24,488 nt of DNA from Caryophanales bacterium UBA4100 (GCA_002383285.1 DFXU01000040.1:19064-43551), one strand, 5' to 3'; positions 8,213-16,045 are shown, counted from the stretch's first letter. Translations and numbers: made by a program. Notes: generated by a model from the sequence alone, not told the origin.

Positions 8213-8264
8213 GTTCATTTCCTCCTATAGCTTCTGTTATGAGTGAGCTCCTTCTCATGTCTCT

Positions 8265-8270
8265 ATCTTA
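8265..8270 (-). promoter_or_regulatory. Candidate -10 box for the secreted repeat protein
   Basis: Read on the - strand this is TAAGAT, 52 nt before the chosen start. At the proper 17-bp distance there is no recognisable -35 hexamer; instead one of the tandem repeats occupies that place, as expected for an activator-dependent promoter. Confidence 0.45.
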
Positions 8271-8276
8271 GTAGCT

Positions 8277-8298
8277 GAATATGTCGGGAAGATGTCGG
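8277..8298 (-). promoter_or_regulatory. Tandem 11-bp direct repeats, putative response-regulator operator
   Basis: On the + strand GAATATGTCGG is followed without gap by GAAGATGTCGG, identical at 10 of 11 positions. Direct repeats of one helical turn are the usual binding architecture of OmpR/PhoB-family dimers. They lie at about -30 to -50 relative to the expected start of the secreted-protein transcript. Confidence 0.55.
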
Positions 8299-8347
8299 AG
8301 GTAATAGAAAAGCTACAATATTTTCCGATAATTTTTTCATGAAGAAC

Positions 8348-8376
8348 TTCATTAATTTGTTGGAATATGCTATTCT
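8348..8376 (+). promoter_or_regulatory. Candidate sigma-A promoter of pyrB
   Basis: TTCATT at 8348-8353, a 17-bp spacer and TATTCT at 8371-8376 preceded by TG (extended -10). A short dyad, ATGAAG-AA-CTTCAT at 8339-8352, overlaps the -35 and could be an operator. No PyrR-type attenuator leader fits in the roughly 25-nt leader. Confidence 0.45.
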
Positions 8377-8408
8377 TCGTAGAGTAGAAAGTGAGAGGAA
8401 GGTAGCGA

Positions 8409-9332
8409 ATGGAATCCTTATATCATGTTCTAGGTGCTAAACAATTCGACAAGCAAACATTAGAGGAGCTATTCAACTCTGCAGCAGAGATGGAACAGAT
8501 TGTGAAGCAGGGCGGCTCTAAGCGATTCGCTAACAAAATCATAACAACGCTATTCTTCGAAGCTAGCACACGGACAAGGCTGTCGTTCGAATCTGCCATG
8601 CACCGTTTAGGCGGTGGGGTTATCGGTACTGAGAATGCTGCGCAATTCTCTTCTACGATCAAGGGTGAGACGCTAGAGGATACGATCCGAATCATATCGG
8701 GGTATAGTGACCTCATTGTCATGCGGCATACCGACATTGGTGCAGCACAACGTGCAGCTGCTGTCGCAACCGTACCCGTAATTAATGCGGGTGATGGAGC
8801 GGGCGAGCATCCTACGCAAGCCTTATTGGATCTATATTCCATCCGGAAGGAATTAGGGCGTATTGATGGATTACATATCGCCATGGTAGGTGATCTAGCT
8901 TATGGACGAACCGTCCATTCATTAGCTTACATGCTGGCCAATTACAAGGATGTGCATCTGCACTTCATATCACCAGAGAATACGATGATTCCTCCATATG
9001 TGAAGCATTATTTAGATGACCTTGGGATTTCTTATGAGGAATCCAGTGACTTGCTCAAAGTAGCTCAGGTTGCGCATGTTATATATCAAACGCGTATACA
9101 GAAGGAAAGATTTCCATCTGTTGAGGAATATGAGAAGGCGTCAGGTCAATATATAATTAATCAGCAGGTGCTCGACCATATGCATAAGGATGCTGTTATT
9201 CTTCATCCTCTGCCGCGAGCTGGAGAAATTGATGAAGAGGTTGATGCTGATCCACGGGCGGCTTACTTCAGACAAGCACAGAACGGGTTATACATTCGGA
9301 TGGCCTTGATTGAGAAGTGTCTATCCTCATAG
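8409..9332 (+). CDS. pyrB: Aspartate carbamoyltransferase catalytic subunit (E. coli-like type)
   Basis: Condenses carbamoyl phosphate and L-aspartate to N-carbamoyl-aspartate, the committed step of pyrimidine synthesis. All 307 residues are present. The carbamoyl-phosphate loop FFEASTRTRLSFE, the KGETLEDT loop with its active-site Lys, VMRH, NAGDGAGEHPTQALLDL, GDLAYGRTVHSL, TRIQKER and HPLPRAGEID are all visible, so the enzyme should be active. These motifs follow the E. coli catalytic chain (GDLKYGRTVHSL, TRVQKER) rather than the B. subtilis PyrB type, and no regulatory pyrI lies downstream. The gene is alone, away from other pyr genes. AGAGGAAGG precedes the ATG at 8409. It may be a second, acquired enzyme or the only one in the genome; the window cannot tell. 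Confidence 0.93.
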   Translation: MESLYHVLGAKQFDKQTLEELFNSAAEMEQIVKQGGSKRFANKIITTLFFEASTRTRLSFESAMHRLGGGVIGTENAAQFSSTIKGETLEDTIRIISGYSDLIVMRHTDIGAAQRAAAVATVPVINAGDGAGEHPTQALLDLYSIRKELGRIDGLHIAMVGDLAYGRTVHSLAYMLANYKDVHLHFISPENTMIPPYVKHYLDDLGISYEESSDLLKVAQVAHVIYQTRIQKERFPSVEEYEKASGQYIINQQVLDHMHKDAVILHPLPRAGEIDEEVDADPRAAYFRQAQNGLYIRMALIEKCLSS

Positions 9333-9500
9333 AACAAGACAGAAAAAACTACGACAGCAAGATTAACGAGCAGAAGAAATTTTCGACCTTTACTTTAGGA
9401 TTAAATTCGAAATCGAATAGCTATAGTGCAGGAGCTAGCATTAATCACTAAGATGTTACTTTTCAACCCAATTTAGAACATTTACAAGGTACTGTAGCGC

Positions 9501-9547
9501 TAACTATAGAGTTAAACGTGTGAGGTTACTCTCTAACTCGGCCTCAC
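9501..9547 (+). other. Gene-free spacer with competing short stems
   Basis: The 265 nt between pyrB and the terminator at 9598 hold no credible gene. Inside, TAACT (9501-9505) can pair with AGTTA (9510-9514), which can instead pair with TAACT (9534-9538). GTGAGG (9520-9525) can pair with CCTCAC (9542-9547). No U-tract follows, so this is at best a weak 3' end for pyrB. Confidence 0.25.
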
Positions 9548-9597
9548 TATTATACAGCCACCGAATTCCTCGGATGTATGTTAATCATGCTGATCGT

Positions 9598-9644
9598 AAG
9601 AAAAAAAAGAACTACCTCCTCATACATATGAGGTGGTAGTTCTT
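9598..9644 (-). terminator. Strong Rho-independent terminator of the LytTR gene
   Basis: Arms at 9607-9624 and 9627-9644 form an 18-position stem with a single T-T mismatch and a 2-nt centre. On the - strand it is followed by a run of eight or more T (A-run at 9601-9608). It sits 13 nt after the stop of the LytTR gene. Confidence 0.9.
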
Positions 9645-9657
9645 CCATGATGAACAG

Positions 9658-9987
9658 CTAATTGACTTGCCAGAGGTTCTTGAGCCGATTCTGCTTCCAC
9701 TTAGAGACATGAATTCGCTTATTCTCGTTATTATTCTCCCCGAAGTAAACATTGTCGTTCTCGATTGCTGTGATCTTACCAATGTTGACGAAGCAGTCGG
9801 ATTTGATTTTAACAAAATTAGTGTGTGCAAAAAGCGTGCTTAGCTGTTCGGAGGTCATACGTTTCTTTATATTGTAGTTTGATCCATGGAAGCTAACTAA
9901 GCCTTGAGCACGTGCGCCAACTTTGAAGAACAGGATATCCCGGTCAATCTCAAAGTCCTCATACACATTCTTATCTGCTAACCCCAT
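9658..9987 (-). CDS. LytTR-domain-only DNA-binding protein
   Basis: A 109-residue protein that is essentially a single LytTR DNA-binding domain (about residues 15-107): DILFFKVGARAQGLVSFHG, the region KIKSDCFVNIGKI, and the terminal KRIHVSKWKQNRLKNLW match the family's beta-rich fold. It has no receiver domain, membrane helix or other module, so it is a stand-alone regulator, probably acting as a dimer on direct repeats. GGGGG about eleven bases before the ATG at 9987 is the ribosome binding site. A cre-like site lies over its predicted transcription start, suggesting carbon catabolite repression. A strong terminator follows. Its targets are not visible; LytTR proteins in Firmicutes often regulate cell-surface, peptide or competence-type functions. 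Confidence 0.88.
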   Translation of the reverse strand: MGLADKNVYEDFEIDRDILFFKVGARAQGLVSFHGSNYNIKKRMTSEQLSTLFAHTNFVKIKSDCFVNIGKITAIENDNVYFGENNNENKRIHVSKWKQNRLKNLWQVN

Positions 9988-10027
9988 TATTCCATCTTCC
10001 CCCTTTAGAAATATGTAACAAATGAAT

Positions 10028-10046
10028 TGGTAGCGCTTTCAGTATA
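10028..10046 (-). promoter_or_regulatory. cre-like catabolite site overlapping the -10 region of the LytTR gene
   Basis: On the - strand TGAAAGCGCTACCA (10041-10028) fits the CcpA consensus TGWAANCGNTNWCA at all but one position. It directly follows TATACT (10046-10041), a -10 box whose 17-bp-spaced -35 is weak (TTTCAA). A CcpA dimer here would cover the start point and repress. Confidence 0.55.
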
Positions 10047-10121
10047 TCGTACTCCGACGTAAATTGAAAGCCCAAATCACAAGTTTTCGCACATTTTTTC
10101 TAGTTTTTTTTGTGAGTTATT

Positions 10122-10982
10122 CTAATTGCGATGATTTTTACGATATTCACTAGGTGTAACGCCAGTTTTCTTCTTGTATATTCGATTAAAAAATTTCATA
10201 TCCTGATAACCTATTGAGCCGGCTATATCACTAATTCTGCGATCAGTAGTGCTGATCAAACGATTAGCTTCTTGAATACGTATGTGCTGGAGGTAATCAA
10301 TGAAGGTCATGCCCGAATAACGCTTGAATACACGCTGGAATTGCCGCTCGCCTAAGCCTAATAATTTAGCCATAGAGCTCAAGCTAATCGGCTTATCGAT
10401 ATGATTATGAATAGAATGCATGACACTCTCTATACCAGGGAATTTGGCTTGACGATGTGTGATATGTGTATCCTGTAGTCGATGAATATATAACAGCAGC
10501 TCGAACAAACACGTATATAATGCAGCTTCGAAGCATGCTTTCTGTGCGGTATACTCATCGTGCAGCTTCTGGAACAATCGATGAAATTCCCCATGCTGGT
10601 CTCTAAACTGCAGCCACTCTGATCCTGAATATAATTGAAGCATGTCTTGATTAATGGGAAAGATATTCAACAGTTTAGCTAAGAGTGATGGGAGGAATAT
10701 ACAGTTATACACAACTAATGTATGTCGCTTATTGGTCGATATTGGACGGAATACATGATGTGTTCCCACCGGCAGGAAGAAGATATCACCTTGTTTAACG
10801 GGCAATGTTCGATTCTGGATGTAATGAGTGCCTGAACCATCGCCGACATAACAAATTTCAATAAAATCATGACGATGCTCGATCGTATCGAAGGATTCAT
10901 GTACCCGATTTACATAGATGGGAAGACTAGCTTGGAACAAATCCTCCGCTCTGAAGAGCTCTACGGTTCGATGAATGGACAT
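10122..10982 (-). CDS. AraC-family transcriptional regulator (cupin plus HTH)
   Basis: One-component sugar-type regulator of 286 residues. An N-terminal cupin/AraC-binding domain (about 15-150) shows IEHRHDFIEICYV and VKQGDIFFLPVGTHHVFRP. The C-terminal double helix-turn-helix (about 185-285) shows PISLSSMAKLLGLGERQFQRVFKR and ISDIAGSIGYQDMKFFNRIYKKKTG, followed by the family's usual PSEYR. AGGAGGA precedes the ATG at 10982. It is divergent from the alpha-L-rhamnosidase gene with 151 bp between the starts, so it probably controls that gene in response to a rhamnose-containing ligand. The assignment to rhamnose is by context only. Confidence 0.93.
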   Translation of the reverse strand: MSIHRTVELFRAEDLFQASLPIYVNRVHESFDTIEHRHDFIEICYVGDGSGTHYIQNRTLPVKQGDIFFLPVGTHHVFRPISTNKRHTLVVYNCIFLPSLLAKLLNIFPINQDMLQLYSGSEWLQFRDQHGEFHRLFQKLHDEYTAQKACFEAALYTCLFELLLYIHRLQDTHITHRQAKFPGIESVMHSIHNHIDKPISLSSMAKLLGLGERQFQRVFKRYSGMTFIDYLQHIRIQEANRLISTTDRRISDIAGSIGYQDMKFFNRIYKKKTGVTPSEYRKNHRN

Positions 10983-11018
10983 AGAAGTTCCTCCTAAATG
11001 TAAATTAGATTTGTAGGA

Positions 11019-11044
11019 ATTATAAGTCTGAATACCCCTATAAT
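11019..11044. promoter_or_regulatory. Back-to-back -10 boxes in the AraC-rhamnosidase divergent region
   Basis: TATAAT on the - strand (11024-11019, toward araC) and TATAAT on the + strand (11039-11044, toward the rhamnosidase) are only 14 bp apart. Neither has a good -35 at 17 bp, fitting activator-dependent promoters served by a shared AraC site. Confidence 0.4.
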
Positions 11045-11133
11045 ATTGTCGTGATCATACCCTAAATGATATGTGCTCTCATATTACAATAAGCTCAGGA
11101 AGAATTCAAATGTGAGTAGAGGAGTGTTCATTA

Positions 11134-13803
11134 ATGACAGACTTGCAAATAAGGAAGATGAGATGTGAATACAGAGAGAATCCGATAGGATTGAATTTGC
11201 CGAAACCGAGATTCAGCTGGCAGATTGTCTCAGCCGAGAGGAATTTCCAACAAGCTGCTTATCATATTCAGGTTTCTAAGGGTGATGCGAGCTTTCAGGA
11301 GTTGGTGTGGGATTCGGGAAAGGTTGATTCGGACCAATCTGTTCATCTGGTTTATGAAGGTGAAGAGCTGCAATCCAGCACGAGATATTATTATCGGGTG
11401 ATGATATGGAACCAGCACGGATTGAAGTCAGAATGGAGTGAAGGTGCATTCTGGGAAATGGGTTTAATGGACACAGGTGACTGGATAGCTGATTGGATTA
11501 CTCCAAGTGCGGTGCACATTGATCCCCATTCAGAGCCTGCATTCCTTATGCGTAAATCATTCGAGGTAGATGGTGGTATTCAAAGTGCTAGAGTTTATGC
11601 AACTAGCCTTGGCATATATGAACTGGAGCTGAATGGCTGCCGAGTGGGGGACATGCTATTCACACCGGGATGGACTAGCTATGCTCATAGGCTGCAATAT
11701 CAAACTTATGATGTAACTGGGCTGCTGCAGAAGGGAGCCAATACCATTGGCATGTCACTTGCGAATGGCTGGTACAAAGGACATCTTGGGTGGAATGGTC
11801 GAAAGAATATTTACGGAAACCAACGGGCTGGTCTTCTACAGATGGTGATTCGTTATATGGATGGAACAGAGGTAACAATAAAGACCGATTCATCATGGCA
11901 ATCGTCAATAGGAGCGATTCGTATGTCGGAGCTTTATCATGGCGAGCATTATGACGCTCGAATGGAGCAGGTTGGCTGGAGCAACAGCACATTCGACACG
12001 TCAGACTGGTATGGAGTAGAAGTGCTTGATCATACCAAGAACATCATCGTCGCTCAAGAGAATGAACCGACGCGCATTGTGGAAGAGATTACTCCTGTTG
12101 AACTAATGATCACACCTGCCGGTGAAGTGGTAATTGATATGGGACAGAATATGGTAGGCTGGGTGAAGTTTAGCGTTGAAGCAGTGGCAGGAACTCAAAT
12201 TGAGCTGCACCATGCGGAGGTATTAGATCAGGATGGGAATTTCTATACAGCCAATCTACGCAGTGCTAAACAAGTCAATACCTTCATTACGAAGGGAGAA
12301 GGGGTGGAAAGCTTCGAGCCATCATTCTCATTCCAAGGCTTCCGCTATGTGAAGGTAGAAGGATATCCTGAATCGTTACAATTAGATCGCTTTGTTGGCA
12401 AAGTGATCCATACGGACATGGAGCTAATCGGATCATTCGAATGCTCGCATCCAATGATTAATCAGCTACAGCATAATATAATTTGGGGTCAGAAGGGGAA
12501 TTTCCTCGATGTTCCAACCGATTGTCCACAGCGAGATGAACGATTAGGCTGGACAGGGGATGCACAGGTTTTCGTTAGGACGGCAGCTTATAATTATAAT
12601 GTTGCCCCGTTCTTCGGGAAATGGTTAAAGGATCTGAGCGCAGATCAATTGGAAAGCGGTGGTGTTCCCTTTGTTGTACCACAAGTTCTTGGTGAGAATG
12701 ATTATTCATCTGCGGCATGGGGGGATGCGGCTGTTATCTGTCCATGGAACATCTATCTGAGCTATGGAGATAAGCGAATATTAGAAGCGCAGTACGATAG
12801 TATGAAAGCTTGGGTCGAATATATCCGAGTGCAGGGTGACAATGAGTATCTATGGAATACGGGCTTTCACTTCGGTGATTGGTTAGGGCTTGATGCGAAG
12901 GAGAATAGCTATGTTGGAGCAACTCCTAAGGATTTAATCGCGACAGCCTTCTTCGCATATTCTACATCTCTATTGAAGAAAACCGCTGCCGTCTTAGGTA
13001 AGCACGAGGATGTAAGCAAGTATGGTGAGCTGCTGGAGCAAATTATTGTTAACTTCAACCAAGAATTCATTACTCCCAATGGGCGATTAGCCGCTCCAAC
13101 CCAAACAGGAAATGTATTGGCGCTTATGTTCGACTTGGTTGATGAAACAGCACGAAAGCGAATAGCAGGTATGCTGGCAGAATATGTGAAAGAGAATAAG
13201 TACCACTTGACTACTGGGTTTGTGGGTACGCCTTATCTCTGCCATGTGTTATCGAGCAACGGTTATCACGATATTGCAGTCAAGCTAATACAACAGGAGG
13301 AGTACCCTTCCTGGTTATACTCCGTAAGTAAAGGTGCAACAACGATTTGGGAGCATTGGGATGGCATTAAACCCGATGGTTCATTCTGGAGTGAGAATAT
13401 GAATTCCTTCAATCATTACGCATATGGTGCGATAGGAGATTGGTTGTATCAGGAGGTTGCCGGCTTGAATACCGATGAGGAGCAGCCGGGCTATAAGCAC
13501 ATTCGTATTAAGCCAAATATGCAATCTGGTCTAAGCTATGCTCGTACTTCACATGAATCGATGTACGGTATGATTAAGAGTGGGTGGAAATTGGGTGAGC
13601 TGGGTAATACTGAAGTATCGGTCATGATTCCACCTAATACTACAGCAACTGTAGAGCTGCCTGCCGCTATTCTGGGGAAGGTAAAGGAAAGCGGTGCTTT
13701 CCTAGCTGATGTTGCTGGGGTCATTAAGCAAGAGCAGGCGCCAGGGTCGGTTGTTCTTCAATTGGGATCTGGGGAATATACGTTTACTTATCCTGCTAAT
13801 TGA
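11134..13803 (+). CDS. Alpha-L-rhamnosidase, glycoside hydrolase family 78
   Basis: Inverting hydrolase that releases terminal alpha-L-rhamnose from plant glycosides or rhamnogalacturonan fragments. The 889 residues match multidomain GH78 enzymes: an N-terminal beta-sandwich (RCEYRENPIGL, PRFSWQI), a Bac_rhamnosid_N-type module, an (alpha/alpha)6 barrel and a C-terminal beta domain (HIRIKPNMQSGLSYARTS). The catalytic region DCPQRDERLGWTGD begins at residue 463, where E469 is the expected general acid. WEHWDG gives E740 as the expected general base. There is no signal peptide, so it should act on imported oligosaccharides in the cytoplasm. GAGGAG lies ten bases before the ATG at 11134. It is divergent from an AraC regulator. 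Its last codons overlap the stop of an lrgB remnant on the opposite strand. Confidence 0.95.
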   Translation: MTDLQIRKMRCEYRENPIGLNLPKPRFSWQIVSAERNFQQAAYHIQVSKGDASFQELVWDSGKVDSDQSVHLVYEGEELQSSTRYYYRVMIWNQHGLKSEWSEGAFWEMGLMDTGDWIADWITPSAVHIDPHSEPAFLMRKSFEVDGGIQSARVYATSLGIYELELNGCRVGDMLFTPGWTSYAHRLQYQTYDVTGLLQKGANTIGMSLANGWYKGHLGWNGRKNIYGNQRAGLLQMVIRYMDGTEVTIKTDSSWQSSIGAIRMSELYHGEHYDARMEQVGWSNSTFDTSDWYGVEVLDHTKNIIVAQENEPTRIVEEITPVELMITPAGEVVIDMGQNMVGWVKFSVEAVAGTQIELHHAEVLDQDGNFYTANLRSAKQVNTFITKGEGVESFEPSFSFQGFRYVKVEGYPESLQLDRFVGKVIHTDMELIGSFECSHPMINQLQHNIIWGQKGNFLDVPTDCPQRDERLGWTGDAQVFVRTAAYNYNVAPFFGKWLKDLSADQLESGGVPFVVPQVLGENDYSSAAWGDAAVICPWNIYLSYGDKRILEAQYDSMKAWVEYIRVQGDNEYLWNTGFHFGDWLGLDAKENSYVGATPKDLIATAFFAYSTSLLKKTAAVLGKHEDVSKYGELLEQIIVNFNQEFITPNGRLAAPTQTGNVLALMFDLVDETARKRIAGMLAEYVKENKYHLTTGFVGTPYLCHVLSSNGYHDIAVKLIQQEEYPSWLYSVSKGATTIWEHWDGIKPDGSFWSENMNSFNHYAYGAIGDWLYQEVAGLNTDEEQPGYKHIRIKPNMQSGLSYARTSHESMYGMIKSGWKLGELGNTEVSVMIPPNTTATVELPAAILGKVKESGAFLADVAGVIKQEQAPGSVVLQLGSGEYTFTYPAN

Positions 13804-14048
13804 ACCACCACATAATTGGGATGACTGATATAGATGTAATAATTCCAGTGAGTGCCATCGCTAATGCGCTGGCACCACCTGCATAATCTGATTCATGAAT
13901 GACTTTAGCTGTTCCTATTCCATGAGAGGCTGTTCTTATAAATACCTAAAGGGAGAGCCTTCTTTATACCTGTCCTTCTCAGGAAGCGTGGTCCTGACAT
14001 ACTACCAATCACGAAATGGGAAGATAATAAACTAGAGGTTATAGTAGT
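13796..14048 (-). pseudogene. lrgB: Remnant of lrgB-type antiholin/murein hydrolase regulator (C-terminal fragment, frameshifted)
   Basis: Reading the - strand from about 14048, one frame gives SGPRFLRRTGIKKALPLG. After a shift of frame near 13935 the next frame continues as TASHGIGTAKVIHESDYAGG and then ALAMALTGIITSISVIP, ending at TAG (13798-13796). This matches the C-terminal third of LrgB/CidB membrane proteins, whose hallmark is an RGLALGTASHxxGTAKA-like stretch. The N-terminal two thirds and any lrgA partner are missing. Upstream on this strand lies the promoter and coding region of the sensor kinase, so the break falls between about 14048 and 14148. The upstream limit of the homology is approximate. 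It occupies most of the 344-nt gap after the rhamnosidase. Confidence 0.75.
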
Positions 14049-14091
14049 ATGTTTGCATTCATAAGAAAGTGACTTCTTACCCTCTGTAGAA

Positions 14092-14125
14092 TTGACTTGG
14101 TTATTCAATAATTGATAAAATAACC
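14092..14125 (+). promoter_or_regulatory. Sigma-A promoter of the sensor-transport cassette, with dyad
   Basis: TTGACT (14092-14097), 18-bp spacer, TAAAAT (14116-14121) preceded by TG, i.e. an extended -10. Transcription would start near 14128. GGTTATT at 14099-14105 and AATAACC at 14119-14125 form a perfect inverted repeat across the spacer and -10, a possible operator. Confidence 0.65.
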
Positions 14126-14168
14126 TCCATACAAAAGATTGTAGAGGGTGGATGTAATTATATTTAAG

Positions 14169-15950
14169 ATGGTAGGAAACATAAGGATTAAATCTCAATT
14201 GCTAATTCTCATATTCATATCTATTGGTGTTATTATTTTACTGCAGATCATTTTCTTGAATTGGTTTAATCAAATTAATCGAAGTAATTACACGGAATTT
14301 CTAATCGACACTACAAATCAATTAGAATTGAAAGCGCTATCATTTTCAACTGAGATGAACAACATCGCTAACATTACTTCCTTTAATGATGTGACCTTCC
14401 AATTTATTAATACTAAGGATATGGGTGAGCAGCTCAAGTATAGTAAGAGTATTCAGATTATGATTGAATCAATAAAACTATCAAATAAGAGCATTAGTGA
14501 TGTGATCATCTCAGATTTAGATTTGATTAATATTGGTGCGACTAAAATTGAGAACTTCTGGGTTTTAAAAAAAATAAAGGAGCTCTATATAGATGGAAGC
14601 ATACAAATTGATCAGCCCACTCATCTGTTGTTAGACGGACATGAGAGCGGCCTACCTTTTTACATTTATGTAACAAAGTCTTACAGCTCATCAATTGAAA
14701 ACAAAGAGTTTTTCACCGTATTGATTTATAACGTAAATACATTTATTGATACAGTATCCAACATACAGCCTCATAATCGGTCAGTGTTCTTAATCCTTGA
14801 TGCCAAGGATAATATCATTGCAACCAACCGCAAGGACCTTGATCCTCATTATTTGATGTGGCTGAATGATTTCGAGAATAAGCGACAAGAGGGAACAATG
14901 GATGAACAGTTTAATGACACTAATAATTCATTGGCTTATCAAAGATTAGTCAGTTATCTAAACTGGAGAGTGATCGGTTTTACGCCTAATATTGAGATTA
15001 ATAATGATCTGAGTTCGTTAAAAAGATTCTCAGTTCTGATGGGAACAGTTGTTATTGTGATCTTGTTAGGCTTTGGATTTATAATTAACAAAAGCATCAC
15101 GGCTCCGATTACCAGAATGACAAGGTTTATGAATGCATTGGGAAATAATTACAACACACGTAGATTGGTTATCAATAATCGAAATGAATTAAGTATTCTA
15201 GCAAGAGTAATGAATAAAATGCTCGACAACATTGATGATATGACCAATAAGGTTGTATCATCCCAAAAGGAGCTTCACAAGGCAGAGCTTGCTAAAAAGA
15301 ATGCACAGTTTTCAGCTTTACAAAGTCAGGTTAACCCCCATTTTCTATACAATACATTGGATTGTATACGTAGTATAGCCTTATCAAGAGATGTAACTGA
15401 GATTTTTCAGATAACAACCTCAATGGCTAAGATATTCAGATATAGTATCAAGGAAAGTAATAAGGTCGAGGTTCGCGATGAAATTGAATGTATTAAAGAT
15501 TACATAAGAATCATCCAAATTAGACAGAGAAATCGATTTACCATTATTTACGAGGTGGAGCAATCGATTATGGATTACTTGATTCCAAAGATGATTTTGC
15601 AGCCAATTATTGAAAATGCTGTATTCCATGGACTTGAGCAGAAAAAAGGAAAGGGAACTCTAATTATAAGTGGAGATACCATGAACAACACTTTAATATT
15701 TAGTGTCAAGGATGACGGTAACGGTATGTCCCCTGAGCTATTAAATCAGCTAAGCACCAAGTTAAACGCGCGGGATCCATTGGAAGAAGACACTATATTT
15801 GATGTGGATAATAAAGGTATAGGGATCATTAATATAGACCGACGAATCAAATTGTTATATGGCGTACAGTACGGACTTTCCGTTAATAGTATTCAGCGTG
15901 AGGGAACTGAGATTAATATTTCATTACCAATAGAACATAAGAACCAATAA
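14169..15950 (+). CDS. YesM-type sensor histidine kinase
   Basis: Membrane sensor kinase of the LytS/YesM group that phosphorylates an AraC-type response regulator. TM1 lies near residues 10-32 (LLILIFISIGVIILL), followed by an extracytoplasmic sensing domain of about 240 residues, TM2 (VLMGTVVIVILLGFGFII), HAMP, and the His_kinase region FSALQSQVNPHFLYNTLDCI with H391. The ATPase domain shows QPIIENAVFHG, VKDDGNGM and GIGIINIDRRIKLLYG. The start is ambiguous. ATG 14169 gives a normal family N-terminus, but AGAGGGTGG (14143-14151) is 17 nt away. GTG 14148 adds seven residues but lies inside that purine tract. The partner regulator is not adjacent but 5 kb downstream, after the transporter genes. 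Confidence 0.93.
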   Translation: MVGNIRIKSQLLILIFISIGVIILLQIIFLNWFNQINRSNYTEFLIDTTNQLELKALSFSTEMNNIANITSFNDVTFQFINTKDMGEQLKYSKSIQIMIESIKLSNKSISDVIISDLDLINIGATKIENFWVLKKIKELYIDGSIQIDQPTHLLLDGHESGLPFYIYVTKSYSSSIENKEFFTVLIYNVNTFIDTVSNIQPHNRSVFLILDAKDNIIATNRKDLDPHYLMWLNDFENKRQEGTMDEQFNDTNNSLAYQRLVSYLNWRVIGFTPNIEINNDLSSLKRFSVLMGTVVIVILLGFGFIINKSITAPITRMTRFMNALGNNYNTRRLVINNRNELSILARVMNKMLDNIDDMTNKVVSSQKELHKAELAKKNAQFSALQSQVNPHFLYNTLDCIRSIALSRDVTEIFQITTSMAKIFRYSIKESNKVEVRDEIECIKDYIRIIQIRQRNRFTIIYEVEQSIMDYLIPKMILQPIIENAVFHGLEQKKGKGTLIISGDTMNNTLIFSVKDDGNGMSPELLNQLSTKLNARDPLEEDTIFDVDNKGIGIINIDRRIKLLYGVQYGLSVNSIQREGTEINISLPIEHKNQ

Positions 15951-16009
15951 TAATCCAATTATTCCGATGATATCACATTCCTTGATTCCAGCTTCTACGG
16001 TATTCTTTT

Positions 16010-16023
16010 ATAAAGCGCTTACA
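16010..16023 (+). promoter_or_regulatory. cre-like site before the permease genes
   Basis: ATAAAGCGCTTACA agrees with the CcpA consensus TGWAANCGNTNWCA except at the first two bases. It lies in the 95-nt gap between kinase and first permease, 22 nt before the start codon, where it could act as a roadblock for transcripts arriving from the kinase gene. Confidence 0.35.
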
Positions 16024-16045
16024 AAAGAGGGGGTGGAATAAATCG

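Noticed and set aside
8423..8884. A 153-codon - strand frame opposite pyrB
   Set aside because: Shadow of a conserved gene; no ribosome binding site and no family resemblance.
9509..9547. H-type pseudoknot from GAGTTA/TAACTC and GTGAGG/CCTCAC
   Set aside because: The linker crossing the 6-bp first stem would be only two bases, too short, and the loop between stems is eight bases, so coaxial stacking is unlikely.
14079..14149. Long-range pairing of ACCCTCT with AGAGGGT hiding the kinase ribosome binding site
   Set aside because: The left half lies upstream of the predicted transcription start near 14128, so it would not be in the message.
13905..14198. A 97-codon - strand open frame called as a gene
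   Set aside because: Only its middle part makes sense, as one frame of the frameshifted lrgB remnant. Its start lies inside the kinase promoter and coding region.
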